Shown here: piece after piece, positions 26,418 through 35,437 of the stretch | Layout of the letters: every line of letters starts with the position of its first letter | Position numbering within the stretch: the stretch's first letter is position 1 | NCBI GenBank assembly: GCA_947627725.1 | Contig: CANQXE010000003.1 | Location: 89,000-152,999 of the forward strand | Origin: an uncultured Clostridia bacterium | Lineage (GTDB): Bacteria; Bacillota; Clostridia; Oscillospirales; Acutalibacteraceae | Direction of reading: 5' to 3' | Length of the DNA: 64,000 nt | The notes under the pieces: generated by a model | Databases searched by the model: none | What the model saw: the letters and a program-made list of their open reading frames with translations, nothing else | What the model was told of the DNA's origin: nothing | Program-made: the position numbers and the translations under genes

Positions 26418-27820
26418 GCGAAAAAACAAAGGCGCAGGAGCTTAAGGAGCTTCTTTTTAACAAAAAGGAAAACGGCGTTGATTTTATGAGTGAGGAGGAG
26501 CTGAAAGCCTGTGACGATTTCTGCGAGGGATATAAAAAATTCCTTTTTGAAAACAAGACGGAAAGAGAATTCGCAAAATCCGCATTAGAGCTTGCAAGGA
26601 AGAACGGCTTTACTGAATTTGACAAGTTCGGAGATGAGCTTAAAGCCGGCTCAAAGGTTTATTATTTTAACAGAGGAAAAGCTATTATCCTTTGCGTTAA
26701 GGGTACCCGTCCGGTCAAGGACGGCGTGCGTATCAGCGCCGCGCATATTGATTCCCCCCGTATTGACCTTAAGCAGTGCCCTGTATATGAGGACGGCTCA
26801 CTCGGCTTTTTCAAGACGCATTATTACGGAGGTATCAAAAAGTATCAGTGGACAGCTATTCCGCTTTCACTTCACGGCAGAATCTGTAAGAATGACGGCA
26901 GTTATGTTGACATAAAGGTCGGCGAGGAGCCTGGAGAGCCTAAATTCTGTATAACTGATATTTTACCTCATCTCGGCGCAGAGCAGATGGCAAGAAAGGC
27001 AAACGAGATAGTTAAGGGCGAGGAGCTTAATGTTGTTATCGGCTCACGTCCTTTTAAGGACGACAAGGAAAGCGAAAAGATTAAGCTTAACATACTCAAT
27101 ATTCTTTACGAAAAATATGGTATTGTTGAGCGTGATTTTCTTTCCGCGGAGCTTGAGCTTGTGCCTGCCTTTACCGTTGACGATATCGGCTTTGACAGAA
27201 GCCTTATCGGCGGATACGGTCACGACGACCGTGTCTGCTCATATCCTGCTATGCAGGCGATTTTTGCTCTTGATACCGCGCCCGAGTACACAGCAATCAC
27301 CGTTTTAACGGATAAAGAGGAAACAGGCTCTGACGGAAATACCGGTCTCAATTCAAGCTATCTTAAATATTTTATTGAGGATTTGGCACGACTTGAAGGC
27401 TGTGAGGGAAGAGATGTCCTTTCAAATTCAAAGTGCCTTTCAGCCGATGTAAACGCCGCGTTTGACCCCACATGGCCAACTCAGTTTGAAAAGAATAACG
27501 CGTCATTTATCAATGAGGGCGTTGTGGTTACGAAATTCACGGGTGCGCGGGGCAAAAGCGGAACGAGCGACGCATCTGCCGAGTATGTAAGCTTTGTTAA
27601 GAATTTACTTGAAAGCAACGGCGTTCTGTGGCAGAGCGGTGAGCTTGGCAAGGTTGACGCGGGCGGCGGCGGAACGGTCGCTATGTATATCGCAAACCTT
27701 GACGTTGATGTTATTGACGTGGGTGTGCCTGTTCTTTCTATGCATTCGCCGTATGAAATTGTCAGCAAGATTGACACCTATATGGCTTATAAGGCGTTTG
27801 TTACCTTCTTCGCAAAATAA
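26414..27820 (+). CDS. M18-family zinc aminopeptidase
   Basis: A 468-residue cytosolic aminopeptidase of the M18 (aspartyl aminopeptidase/aminopeptidase I) family, cleaving N-terminal residues from peptides. Zinc ligands and the catalytic acid are recognisable in AAHIDSPRIDLKQCP, GGYGHDDRVCSYPA, TDKEETGSDGNTG and the C-terminal PVLSMHSPYEI. Length matches the family. The ATG at 26414 overlaps the stop of the Sua5-CoaE fusion (ATGA) with GGAGGAAATACT upstream, so it is translated from the same message. Confidence 0.92.
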   Translation: MSEKTKAQELKELLFNKKENGVDFMSEEELKACDDFCEGYKKFLFENKTEREFAKSALELARKNGFTEFDKFGDELKAGSKVYYFNRGKAIILCVKGTRPVKDGVRISAAHIDSPRIDLKQCPVYEDGSLGFFKTHYYGGIKKYQWTAIPLSLHGRICKNDGSYVDIKVGEEPGEPKFCITDILPHLGAEQMARKANEIVKGEELNVVIGSRPFKDDKESEKIKLNILNILYEKYGIVERDFLSAELELVPAFTVDDIGFDRSLIGGYGHDDRVCSYPAMQAIFALDTAPEYTAITVLTDKEETGSDGNTGLNSSYLKYFIEDLARLEGCEGRDVLSNSKCLSADVNAAFDPTWPTQFEKNNASFINEGVVVTKFTGARGKSGTSDASAEYVSFVKNLLESNGVLWQSGELGKVDAGGGGTVAMYIANLDVDVIDVGVPVLSMHSPYEIVSKIDTYMAYKAFVTFFAK

Positions 27821-27871
27821 TTTACAGGTGGCTTTATAAGGATTGTTTAATATAATGATAATGGTGATACT

Positions 27872-28666
27872 ATGAACAAAATTCTTGTAGTGGGGACAGG
27901 CGGTACGATTGCCTCAGCAAAGGGCGAAAATATCAGCCTTGACAATCCGTTTAAGATACTTGATTATATTGAATGTAAAAATGTTGCCTTTGACTGTGTG
28001 TCACCGTTTTCAGTATTATCCGAAAATATAAGTCTTGACCTGTGGCAGGAGCTTATTGATTATTTAAACACGGTTGATTTTGAAAAATATGACGGAGTAA
28101 TTATTCTTCACGGTTCCGATACCTTAGCGTATACAGGTGCGCTTATCGGGAATATTTTTTATAACAGGACGATTGTTCTCGTCGCGTCCGATAAACCGCT
28201 TGAGGATGCCACATCAAATGCGATTCCGAATTTTGAAAACGCCGTTGATTTTATCTGTGACAAGGTTGTCGGTGTGTATATCAGTTATGATAAGCTGTTC
28301 AGGGCGGTAAGAACGGTAAGCGCCGGCGATAATGACGAATTTTTAGCTGTCGGCAAGCAGCTTGAGCCTGTAAAAAACTGCGTGCTTAACAGGAAAAATA
28401 TTCTTGTTATCAGACCGTATGTCGGTATAGATTATAATAATTACAAGCTTGACCGTGTAGATGCGGTGCTGCATACAATGTATCATTCCGCAACCGCGCC
28501 GGAGGGAGTTAAGGCATTTATACAAAAATGCAAGGATAAAAATATACCGTTTTATTTTGTAACTCCGAAATCGAGCGCCGACTATGAAAGCTCAAAGGAG
28601 TTTGAAAATATAATTTTCAATTCAACTATGGAAAATGCTTTTGCAAGATTACTGTTGACAAAATAA
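27872..28666 (+). CDS. Asparaginase/glutaminase-family amidohydrolase
   Basis: A 264-residue protein of the type I L-asparaginase family. The catalytic threonine motif VGTGGTIAS is at residues 6-14 and the second motif VIILHGSDTLAYTG at about 78-91. At 264 residues it lacks part of the usual C-terminal domain (family about 320-340), as do some short clostridial members, so substrate preference is uncertain. It probably hydrolyses asparagine to aspartate. The trp promoter's -35 box overlaps its 3' end. Confidence 0.83.
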   Translation: MNKILVVGTGGTIASAKGENISLDNPFKILDYIECKNVAFDCVSPFSVLSENISLDLWQELIDYLNTVDFEKYDGVIILHGSDTLAYTGALIGNIFYNRTIVLVASDKPLEDATSNAIPNFENAVDFICDKVVGVYISYDKLFRAVRTVSAGDNDEFLAVGKQLEPVKNCVLNRKNILVIRPYVGIDYNNYKLDRVDAVLHTMYHSATAPEGVKAFIQKCKDKNIPFYFVTPKSSADYESSKEFENIIFNSTMENAFARLLLTK

Positions 28667-28683
28667 AAATAAAATGTTATGAT
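28655..28683 (+). promoter_or_regulatory. Promoter of the trp operon
   Basis: TTGACA (28655-28660), exactly 17 bp, TATGAT (28678-28683). The -35 lies in the last codons of the asparaginase gene. Transcripts starting near 28690 contain the T-box. Confidence 0.75.
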
Positions 28684-28719
28684 AAACGAAATTGAATATC
28701 AAACCGATGAGGCGGAGAT

Positions 28720-28970
28720 AAAAATAAGATACGCAATTACAGAGAGCTTCCGGCGCTGAAAAAGGAGCATTAAACGGCTTATTAAATGGACCGCTGAGGG
28801 TACGGTGAAAGGCTGATGCCGAGTATTCCGTAACGTGTTGACCTGCGTTAACGGTCGGAGATATGATAGTATCTTGCAAAGAGTATGGGAGTCCCATAAA
28901 TCAAGGTGGCACCGCGGAATGTAATTTCGTCCTTGGTAATACGTATGTATTGCCGAGGACTTTTTTATTT
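28720..28970 (+). ncRNA. T-box leader, probably tRNA-Trp-responsive
   Basis: The T-box sequence AAGGTGGCACCGCGG (28903-28917) is unmistakable. The intrinsic terminator follows: GTCCTTGGTAATAC pairs with GTATTGCCGAGGAC (28929-28960) and leads to a T-run. Upstream, AGAGAG (28741) marks stem I, and TGG at 28787-28789, followed by A, is a candidate Trp specifier codon. In T-boxes uncharged tRNA stabilises the antiterminator, so trp genes are read when Trp-tRNA is low. The specifier assignment is an inference helped by the genes downstream. Confidence 0.93.
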
Positions 28971-29012
28971 TCTTTTGTATCTTGCAAGGTCGGAATTTTG
29001 GGAGATGACTTT

Positions 29013-30479
29013 ATGATTACTAAACCGGAAATTGATGAAATCAAAAACAAGTTTTCATCATTTAAAACCGTTCCCGTAAGCACGCAGCTGCCTGCACGAA
29101 TAAGCGCGCTTGAGGTGCTTAAAAAGCTGAAAAAAATCAGCTCTCACTGCTATATGCTTGAATCTGTGGAGGACACAAGCGAAACCGGACGCTACACCTT
29201 TCTCGGCTTTGACCCGAAGGCTGAAATCAGTTGTAAAAATTATGAAGTGACGGTAATTGACGAATACTCGGTAAAAAGAGTTCACGACAATCCGAAAGCT
29301 TATATTAAACAGATTCTTGACGAGCATAAAAGCCCGAAACTCGATTTTCTTCCCACCTTTACAGGCGGACTTGTGGGTTATTTCGGCTATGATTATATTA
29401 AATACAGTGAGCCTAATCTTAATCTTGACGCTGATGACGACGGAAGCTTTAAAGACGTTGACCTTATGCTTTTTGATAAGGTTATCGCCTTTGATAACAG
29501 GGAAAATAAATTATTTCTTATTGTAAATATTCAGACCCGTGATTTGGAGAAAAATTACTCGATTGCTGTTAAAGAGCTTGAAATAATGAAAAATATTATT
29601 GAAAACGGCGAATCGGATAATCCGCCGAAGCCTGTACTTAAATCACGGTTCAAGCCTCTTTTTAACGGCGAGCAGTACGGCGCAATGGTTGAAAAGGCAA
29701 AGCAGTATATCCGTGAGGGTGATATTTTTCAGGTTGTGCTTTCAAACCGTCTTGAGGCTGAAATGGATGGTTCCCTCTTCGGCGCGTATGAGGTTTTAAG
29801 AAAGCTTAATCCGTCACCGTATATGTTTTATTTTTCATCTGACGATATAGAGATTGCGGGAGCATCGCCGGAAACGCTCGTAAAGCTTGAAAACAAAACG
29901 CTGTACACTTATCCGCTTGCGGGCACACGTCCGAGAGGAAAGACTCCTAAGGAGGACGAGGAGCTTGAAAAGGGACTTTTAAAAGACCCAAAGGAGCTGT
30001 CGGAGCATAATATGCTTGTTGACCTCGGCAGAAACGATTTAGGTAAAATCAGTAAATTCGGTACAGTTAAGGTTGACAAGTATCATCAGATACTTAAATT
30101 CAGCCACGTTATGCATATCGGCTCTACCGTAAAGGGCGAAATACGGGAGGATAAATCGGCTCTTGACGCCGTTGATGCCGTTCTTCCCGCAGGCACGCTT
30201 TCGGGCGCTCCGAAAATAAGAGCTATGGAAATAATAAACGAGCTTGAAAATAACAAGCGAGGCATATACGGCGGCGCAATCGGTTATATAGATTTGACGG
30301 GAAATCTTGATACTTGTATCGCAATCCGCATTGCTTTTAAGAAAAACGGCAGGGTTTATGTTCGTTCGGGTGCGGGTATAGTTGCCGATTCCGTTCCCGC
30401 AAAGGAGCATCAGGAATGTATAAATAAAGCAAAGGCTGTAATTAAGGCTCTGGAAATCAGTCAGGAGGAGCGGGCATGA
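29013..30479 (+). CDS. trpE: Anthranilate synthase component I
   Basis: A 488-residue chorismate-using enzyme. It makes anthranilate with the TrpG glutaminase. Seen: the feedback-site element LLESVEDTS-like region (LESVEDTSETGRYTFLG), the catalytic core motifs PSPYMFYF, GASPETLV, PLAGTRPRG, DLGRNDLGK, and the C-terminal GAGIVADSVPAKEHQE. ATG 29013 follows GGGAG by 8 bp; a longer in-frame reading to 28863 runs through the T-box and is not coding. It overlaps trpG by 4 bp. Confidence 0.97.
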   Translation: MITKPEIDEIKNKFSSFKTVPVSTQLPARISALEVLKKLKKISSHCYMLESVEDTSETGRYTFLGFDPKAEISCKNYEVTVIDEYSVKRVHDNPKAYIKQILDEHKSPKLDFLPTFTGGLVGYFGYDYIKYSEPNLNLDADDDGSFKDVDLMLFDKVIAFDNRENKLFLIVNIQTRDLEKNYSIAVKELEIMKNIIENGESDNPPKPVLKSRFKPLFNGEQYGAMVEKAKQYIREGDIFQVVLSNRLEAEMDGSLFGAYEVLRKLNPSPYMFYFSSDDIEIAGASPETLVKLENKTLYTYPLAGTRPRGKTPKEDEELEKGLLKDPKELSEHNMLVDLGRNDLGKISKFGTVKVDKYHQILKFSHVMHIGSTVKGEIREDKSALDAVDAVLPAGTLSGAPKIRAMEIINELENNKRGIYGGAIGYIDLTGNLDTCIAIRIAFKKNGRVYVRSGAGIVADSVPAKEHQECINKAKAVIKALEISQEERA

Positions 30480-31042
30480 TACTTTTAATTGATAATTACG
30501 ATTCCTTTTCATATAATCTTTATCAGCTTATCGGTACGGTAAATCCCGACATAAAGGTTATCAGAAACGACGAAATGACAGTTGATGAAATCAGGGAGCT
30601 TGAACCTGAATATATAATTCTTTCTCCGGGACCTAAACGTCCTGCCGACGCGGGAGTTTGTATTGAGGTCGCAAGACAGCTTGGTAAAATGTCAAAAATA
30701 CTTGGTGTCTGCCTCGGTCACCAGTCAATCTGTGAAGCGTTCGGCGCAAAGGTCAGCTATGCAAAGGAGCTTATGCACGGTAAGCAGAGCGTGTGTACAA
30801 TTGACAACACATCTCCTGTTTTCAAGGGGCTTAATGATAGAATACCTGTTGCAAGGTATCATTCACTTTCCGCTGTTGAAAGCACAATGCCCGACTGCTT
30901 ACAGGTTATCGCAAGGACGGATGACGGAGAAATTATGGCGGTAAAGCACAAGGATATGGATATATACGGTTTACAGTTTCATCCCGAGTCAATTATGACT
31001 CCCGACGGAATTACGATAATTAAAAATTTTTTGGAGGCATAG
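30476..31042 (+). CDS. trpG: Anthranilate synthase glutaminase component (also usable for p-aminobenzoate)
   Basis: A 188-residue class I glutamine amidotransferase supplying ammonia to TrpE. The nucleophile Cys is in LGVCLGHQSICEAFG and the His/Glu pair in QFHPESIMTP. The oxyanion motif LSPGPKRP is present. In many Firmicutes a single TrpG/PabA serves both tryptophan and folate synthesis; no pab gene is in the window. The start overlaps the trpE stop, so translation is coupled. Confidence 0.96.
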   Translation: MILLIDNYDSFSYNLYQLIGTVNPDIKVIRNDEMTVDEIRELEPEYIILSPGPKRPADAGVCIEVARQLGKMSKILGVCLGHQSICEAFGAKVSYAKELMHGKQSVCTIDNTSPVFKGLNDRIPVARYHSLSAVESTMPDCLQVIARTDDGEIMAVKHKDMDIYGLQFHPESIMTPDGITIIKNFLEA

Positions 31043-31044
31043 CT

Positions 31045-32058
31045 ATGATAAACGAATTATTAAATAAGGTTGCGGCAAAAAAAGACCTTACCTTTGAGGA
31101 GGCAAGGCAGGCTGTTGACGAAATTATGAGTGGTGAGGTTTCGCCTGTTGTGATTTCATCCTTTCTGACAGCACTCGCAATGAAGGGCGAAACAGACGAC
31201 GAAATCGCGGGCGCGGCGAAAGGTATGCGCTCAAAGGCGCTTGAGTTTAAAATCGACGGTCACGCGCTTGATATTGTAGGAACAGGCGGAGACAAGTCAA
31301 ATTCCTTTAACATTTCTACCGTATCCGCGTTTGTTGCGGCGGCAGCGGGCGTTACAATCGCCAAGCACGGCAATCGTGCGGCGTCGTCAAAATGCGGCAC
31401 TGCCGACTGCCTTGAGGCTCTCGGTGTGAAAATCGACTGTGAGCCCGAGGTTATGCAAAAGAGCCTTGCTGAAAACAGGATAGTATTTTTCTTTGCGCAG
31501 AAATACCACAGCGCAATGCGTTTTGTCGGTCCTGTCCGCAAGGAAATCGGCATCAGAACAGTATTTAATATTCTCGGTCCGCTTACTAATCCCGGTCACG
31601 CAGACCAAATGGTGCTCGGTGTGTTCAGCCGTGAGTTTGTACCTAAGATTGCAAAGGCGCTTACAAAGCTCGGCGTAACGGACGCGCTCGTTGTTTACGG
31701 ACTTGACGGTCTTGATGAAATCAGCGCGAGCAGTGGAACTGCTGTTGCTGAAATCCGCGACGGAAAAATTACCGAATATGAAATCAAGCCCGAGGATTTC
31801 GGTCTTGAAAGAGCGGACAGGAAGGAGCTTCTCGGCGGAACGCCGCAGGAGAATGCGCAAATTGCATTAAATATTCTTCAGGGCAGAGGCACCAAGGCAC
31901 AGAATACAGCGGTTATCCTTAACGCGGGAGCGTGTATTTATGTAGCCCAAAAGGGTATTTCTATGGAGGATGCTGTCAAAAAGGCGGAGGAAATTCTTAT
32001 GTCAGGCGAGGGCTATAAGGTCCTTCAGGGCTTTATCAGGACAACTAACGAGGCTTGA
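31045..32058 (+). CDS. trpD: Anthranilate phosphoribosyltransferase
   Basis: A 337-residue enzyme adding phosphoribose to anthranilate. The PRPP site GTGGDKSNSFNIST (about 74-87) and KHGNRAASSKCGTAD are visible, as is IFNILGPLTNP. The ATG lies 2 bp after the trpG stop. Confidence 0.97.
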   Translation: MINELLNKVAAKKDLTFEEARQAVDEIMSGEVSPVVISSFLTALAMKGETDDEIAGAAKGMRSKALEFKIDGHALDIVGTGGDKSNSFNISTVSAFVAAAAGVTIAKHGNRAASSKCGTADCLEALGVKIDCEPEVMQKSLAENRIVFFFAQKYHSAMRFVGPVRKEIGIRTVFNILGPLTNPGHADQMVLGVFSREFVPKIAKALTKLGVTDALVVYGLDGLDEISASSGTAVAEIRDGKITEYEIKPEDFGLERADRKELLGGTPQENAQIALNILQGRGTKAQNTAVILNAGACIYVAQKGISMEDAVKKAEEILMSGEGYKVLQGFIRTTNEA

Positions 32059-32060
32059 CT

Positions 32061-32849
32061 ATGGGTACAATTTTAAATACCATTGCAGAATACACCGAAA
32101 AAAGATATGCCTCAATAATTAAAAATAAACCGTTTGAAAAGATAAAAGCACAGGCGCTTGCCATGCCGAAGGGAAGCTTCGAATTTGAAAAGGCGTTAAA
32201 AGAAGACGGACTTTCTTTTATATGCGAGGTTAAAAAGGCGTCACCGTCGAAGGGTGTTATCGCGGAGGATTTTCCATATCTTAAAATCGCGCAGGAGTAC
32301 GAAAAAGCAGGCGCTGCCTGTATAAGCTGTCTTACCGAGCCTAAATGGTTTATGGGAAGCGATAAGTATCTAAAGGAGATTGTGCAAGTCGTTTCTATTC
32401 CTGTTTTGAGAAAGGATTTTACGGTATGCGAATATCAGATATATGAGGCAAAGCTCCTCGGGGCAAAGGCGGTGCTCTTAATCTGTGCTCTGCTTGATAC
32501 GGATACAATTAAAGAATATATTAAAATTTGCGACAGTCTTGGTATTTCCGCGGTTGTTGAGGCGCACGACGAAAGGGAAGTAAATTCAGCCCTCACGGCA
32601 GGCGCAAGGATTATCGGAGTGAATAACAGAAATCTTAACGATTTTACGGTTGATGTAAATAACTCAACAAAATACCGCAGTATGATACCTCGGGATGTTA
32701 TATTTGTATCCGAAAGCGGTATCAGAACCCACAGGGATATCCAGGTTTTGCTTGATAATAAAACAGACGCTGTTTTAATCGGGGAAACGCTTATGAGAGC
32801 TGACAATAAAAAGGCTGTACTGAAGGAGCTTTTATATGGCAAAAATTAA
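32061..32849 (+). CDS. trpC: Indole-3-glycerol-phosphate synthase
   Basis: A 262-residue TIM barrel that closes the indole ring. Catalytic motifs: CEVKKASPSKG (Lys), VLRKDF (Lys), GVNNRNLNDF and VSESGI. I chose ATG 32061, 2 bp after the trpD stop with GAGG upstream; a TTG at 32055 in the same frame is inside trpD. It overlaps trpF by 14 bp. Confidence 0.97.
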   Translation: MGTILNTIAEYTEKRYASIIKNKPFEKIKAQALAMPKGSFEFEKALKEDGLSFICEVKKASPSKGVIAEDFPYLKIAQEYEKAGAACISCLTEPKWFMGSDKYLKEIVQVVSIPVLRKDFTVCEYQIYEAKLLGAKAVLLICALLDTDTIKEYIKICDSLGISAVVEAHDEREVNSALTAGARIIGVNNRNLNDFTVDVNNSTKYRSMIPRDVIFVSESGIRTHRDIQVLLDNKTDAVLIGETLMRADNKKAVLKELLYGKN

Positions 32850-33408
32850 GATTTGCGGTTTAAGGCGCAAAGAGGATATTGAATATGTCAATGAGCTTAA
32901 GCCTGATTTTATAGGCTTTATTCTGACAGACGGTTTTAAGCGGAGCATCGGCGAAAAGCAGGCGGCTGTGCTTAAATCGGGGCTAAATAAAAGCATTAAG
33001 GCTGTCGGCGTTTTTGTAAATGACGATGCCGAAAGAATAAACAGGCTTGTTAATGAAGGAATTATTGACATGGTTCAGCTTCACGGGCAGGAATCCTCGG
33101 AATTCTGCGATAAAATTAATGCGCCTGTTATAAAATATTTCAGTCCCGATATGTTTGACAGGACAGATGAATATAATACCGATTATTTTTTGTTTGATTC
33201 CGGAACGGGTACGGGAAAGACGTTTGACTGGAGCAAAGTTCCTAAAACAGATAAGCCTTTTTTCCTTGCTGGAGGACTTAATACCGATAATATAAAAGAG
33301 GCGGTCAGGAGGATAAATCCTTTCTGTATTGACCTTTCTTCAGCGGTTGAAACAAACGGAGTCAAGGATTATAAAAAGATAAAACAAGTTATGGAGTGTA
33401 CGAAATGA
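32836..33408 (+). CDS. trpF: Phosphoribosylanthranilate isomerase
   Basis: A 190-residue TIM barrel catalysing the Amadori rearrangement before TrpC. KICGLRR at the N-terminus carries the catalytic Cys, and [13 protein letters not shown] and [13 protein letters not shown] are the phosphate-site motifs. It starts inside trpC, preceded by AAGGAG, and overlaps trpB by 4 bp. Confidence 0.96.
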   Translation: MAKIKICGLRRKEDIEYVNELKPDFIGFILTDGFKRSIGEKQAAVLKSGLNKSIKAVGVFVNDDAERINRLVNEGIIDMVQLHGQESSEFCDKINAPVIKYFSPDMFDRTDEYNTDYFLFDSGTGTGKTFDWSKVPKTDKPFFLAGGLNTDNIKEAVRRINPFCIDLSSAVETNGVKDYKKIKQVMECTK

Positions 33409-34589
33409 GCAAAGGAAGATACGGTATTCACGGCGGTCAATATATACCTGAAACGCTGATGAATGAAATACAAAATCTTGAAAAGTCATATGAGCATTAT
33501 AAAAACGACCCCGAATTCAATGAGGAGCTGGGTAAGCTTTTCAGGGAATATGCGGGCAGACCGTCGCTTCTTTATTATGCTAAGAAGATGACGAAGGATT
33601 TAGGCGGAGCCAAAATCTATTTTAAGCGCGAGGACCTTAACCATACGGGAAGCCATAAAATTAACAATGTTCTCGGTCAATGCCTGCTTGCGAAAAAAAT
33701 GGGCAAGACGCGTGTTATTGCGGAGACGGGTGCCGGACAGCACGGCGTTGCGACAGCAACGGCAGCCGCTCTTATGGGTATGGAATGTGAAATATTTATG
33801 GGCAAGGAGGACACGGACCGTCAGGCGCTCAATGTTTACCGTATGGAGCTTCTGGGAGCAAAAGTGCATCCCGTCACAACGGGAACTATGACGCTTAAGG
33901 ACGCTGTAAACGAGGCAATGCGTGAATGGGTGTCACGTGTTGACGATACTTTGTATGTTCTCGGCTCTGTTATGGGACCGCACCCCTATCCGATGATAGT
34001 AAGAGATTTTCAGTCCGTTATTTCAAAAGAGGCAAGAGCGCAGATACTTGAGCTTGAGGGTAAGCTGCCGACAGCAGTTATGGCATGCGTCGGAGGCGGC
34101 TCAAATGCTATGGGTATGTTTTATAATTTTATTAATGACAAGGAAGTCCGCCTTATCGGGTGCGAGGCTGCGGGAAGAGGTATTCATACAGGGGAAACCG
34201 CCGCGACTATTTCAACAGGTACGCTCGGTGTTTTTCACGGAATGAAATCGTATTTCTGTCAGAACGAATACGGTCAGATTGCTCCCGTTTATTCAATCAG
34301 CGCGGGACTTGATTATCCGGGAATAGGACCTGAGCATGCGTATCTTCACGATACGGGCAGAGCGGAATATGTGGCTGTAACCGACGATGAGGCGGTAAAC
34401 GCCTTTGAGTATATTGCCAGAACCGAGGGCATCATCTGTGCGATTGAATCCGCTCACGCAGTAGCACAGCTTATTAAGATTGCTCCCGATATGAGTAAGG
34501 ACGATATTATTATCTGCTGCCTTTCGGGCAGAGGCGACAAGGATGTTGCGGCAATCGCAAGGTACAGGGGGATAGAGATAAATGAGTAA
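33405..34589 (+). CDS. trpB: Tryptophan synthase beta chain
   Basis: A 394-residue PLP enzyme joining indole and serine. The cofactor lysine is in [10 protein letters not shown], with [14 protein letters not shown] and the phosphate-binding loop [10 protein letters not shown]. The start ATG 33405 overlaps the trpF stop (ATGA) and follows GGAG by 8 bp. It overlaps trpA by 8 bp, consistent with the alpha2-beta2 complex being made in step. Confidence 0.97.
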   Translation: MSKGRYGIHGGQYIPETLMNEIQNLEKSYEHYKNDPEFNEELGKLFREYAGRPSLLYYAKKMTKDLGGAKIYFKREDLNHTGSHKINNVLGQCLLAKKMGKTRVIAETGAGQHGVATATAAALMGMECEIFMGKEDTDRQALNVYRMELLGAKVHPVTTGTMTLKDAVNEAMREWVSRVDDTLYVLGSVMGPHPYPMIVRDFQSVISKEARAQILELEGKLPTAVMACVGGGSNAMGMFYNFINDKEVRLIGCEAAGRGIHTGETAATISTGTLGVFHGMKSYFCQNEYGQIAPVYSISAGLDYPGIGPEHAYLHDTGRAEYVAVTDDEAVNAFEYIARTEGIICAIESAHAVAQLIKIAPDMSKDDIIICCLSGRGDKDVAAIARYRGIEINE

Positions 34590-35352
34590 GATAAAAAATG
34601 CGTTTGAAAAAGGAAAAGCGTTTATAGGCTTTGTAACGGCAGGCGATCCTAACCTTGAGGTCAGCGAGCAGATTATGCTGAGTATGGCAAAGGCAGGCTG
34701 TGATTTAATTGAAATCGGTATTCCGTTTTCCGACCCTATTGCGGAAGGACCTGTTATTCAGGAGGCAAATCTCCGCTCGCTTTCACAGGGCACTACTACC
34801 GATAAGGTCTTTGCGCTTACAAAAAGGGTGTCCTCTCAGGTGGATATTCCCCTTGTTTATATGACTTATCTTAATGTGCTTTTTAAATACGGCTATGATC
34901 AATTTCTTCAAAAAGCAAAAAACGCGGGTATCAGCGGAGTAATTATTCCCGATTTGCCGTATGAGGAAAAGGAGGAGCTTCAAAGCGTCGCCGTAAATTA
35001 TGATATAGATGTTATATCGCTGATTGCCCCCACAAGCGAGGACAGGATTAAAATGATTGCCTCTGATGCGAAAGGCTTTGTCTATACCGTGTCGTCGCTC
35101 GGTGTAACGGGAACGAGAAGTGAAATAAAGACCGACCTTGAATCAATTACAAAGGCAATCAAGGAGGTAACGGATATTCCCGTTGCAATCGGCTTTGGTA
35201 TTAATACGCCCGAGCAGGCAAAAAAATTTTCGCACATCGCGGACGGTGTTATAGTCGGCTCCGCGATTGTAAAAATTATTGCCGAGTACGGCGTAAATTC
35301 ACCCGGAAAAGTTTACGATTACGTTAAATCAATGAAAGACGCGATAAGATAA
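34582..35352 (+). CDS. trpA: Tryptophan synthase alpha chain
   Basis: A 256-residue TIM barrel that releases indole from indole-3-glycerol phosphate. The catalytic Glu is in [16 protein letters not shown] and the second acid in IIPDLPYEE. The phosphate loop GFGINTPEQ is present. It is the last gene of the operon and terminators follow. Confidence 0.97.
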   Translation: MSKIKNAFEKGKAFIGFVTAGDPNLEVSEQIMLSMAKAGCDLIEIGIPFSDPIAEGPVIQEANLRSLSQGTTTDKVFALTKRVSSQVDIPLVYMTYLNVLFKYGYDQFLQKAKNAGISGVIIPDLPYEEKEELQSVAVNYDIDVISLIAPTSEDRIKMIASDAKGFVYTVSSLGVTGTRSEIKTDLESITKAIKEVTDIPVAIGFGINTPEQAKKFSHIADGVIVGSAIVKIIAEYGVNSPGKVYDYVKSMKDAIR

Positions 35353-35418
35353 GACGTCGGACGTTTTATCTGTTTACAGCAAATTAAAAGGCACTCTTTG
35401 TCAGAGTGCCCTTTAATT
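35345..35418 (+). terminator. Double hairpin terminating the trp operon
   Basis: GATAAGACGT..ACGTTTTATC (35345-35369) forms a first, U-less hairpin over the trpA stop. The second, AAAGGCACTCT..AGAGTGCCCTTT (about 35388-35415), precedes TAATTTT and looks like a true terminator. It may also act on the convergent minus gene. Confidence 0.8.
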
Positions 35419-35437
35419 TTATCGGGAGGTAAAAGGT

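Noticed and set aside
28869..28990. Direct repeat TATCTTGCAA at 28870 and 28979 around the T-box
   Set aside because: Only 10 bp, no further similarity; most likely chance or part of the leader structure.
28863..29012. Extended N-terminus of TrpE
   Set aside because: It runs through the T-box terminator; the ribosome binding site and conserved start point to ATG 29013.
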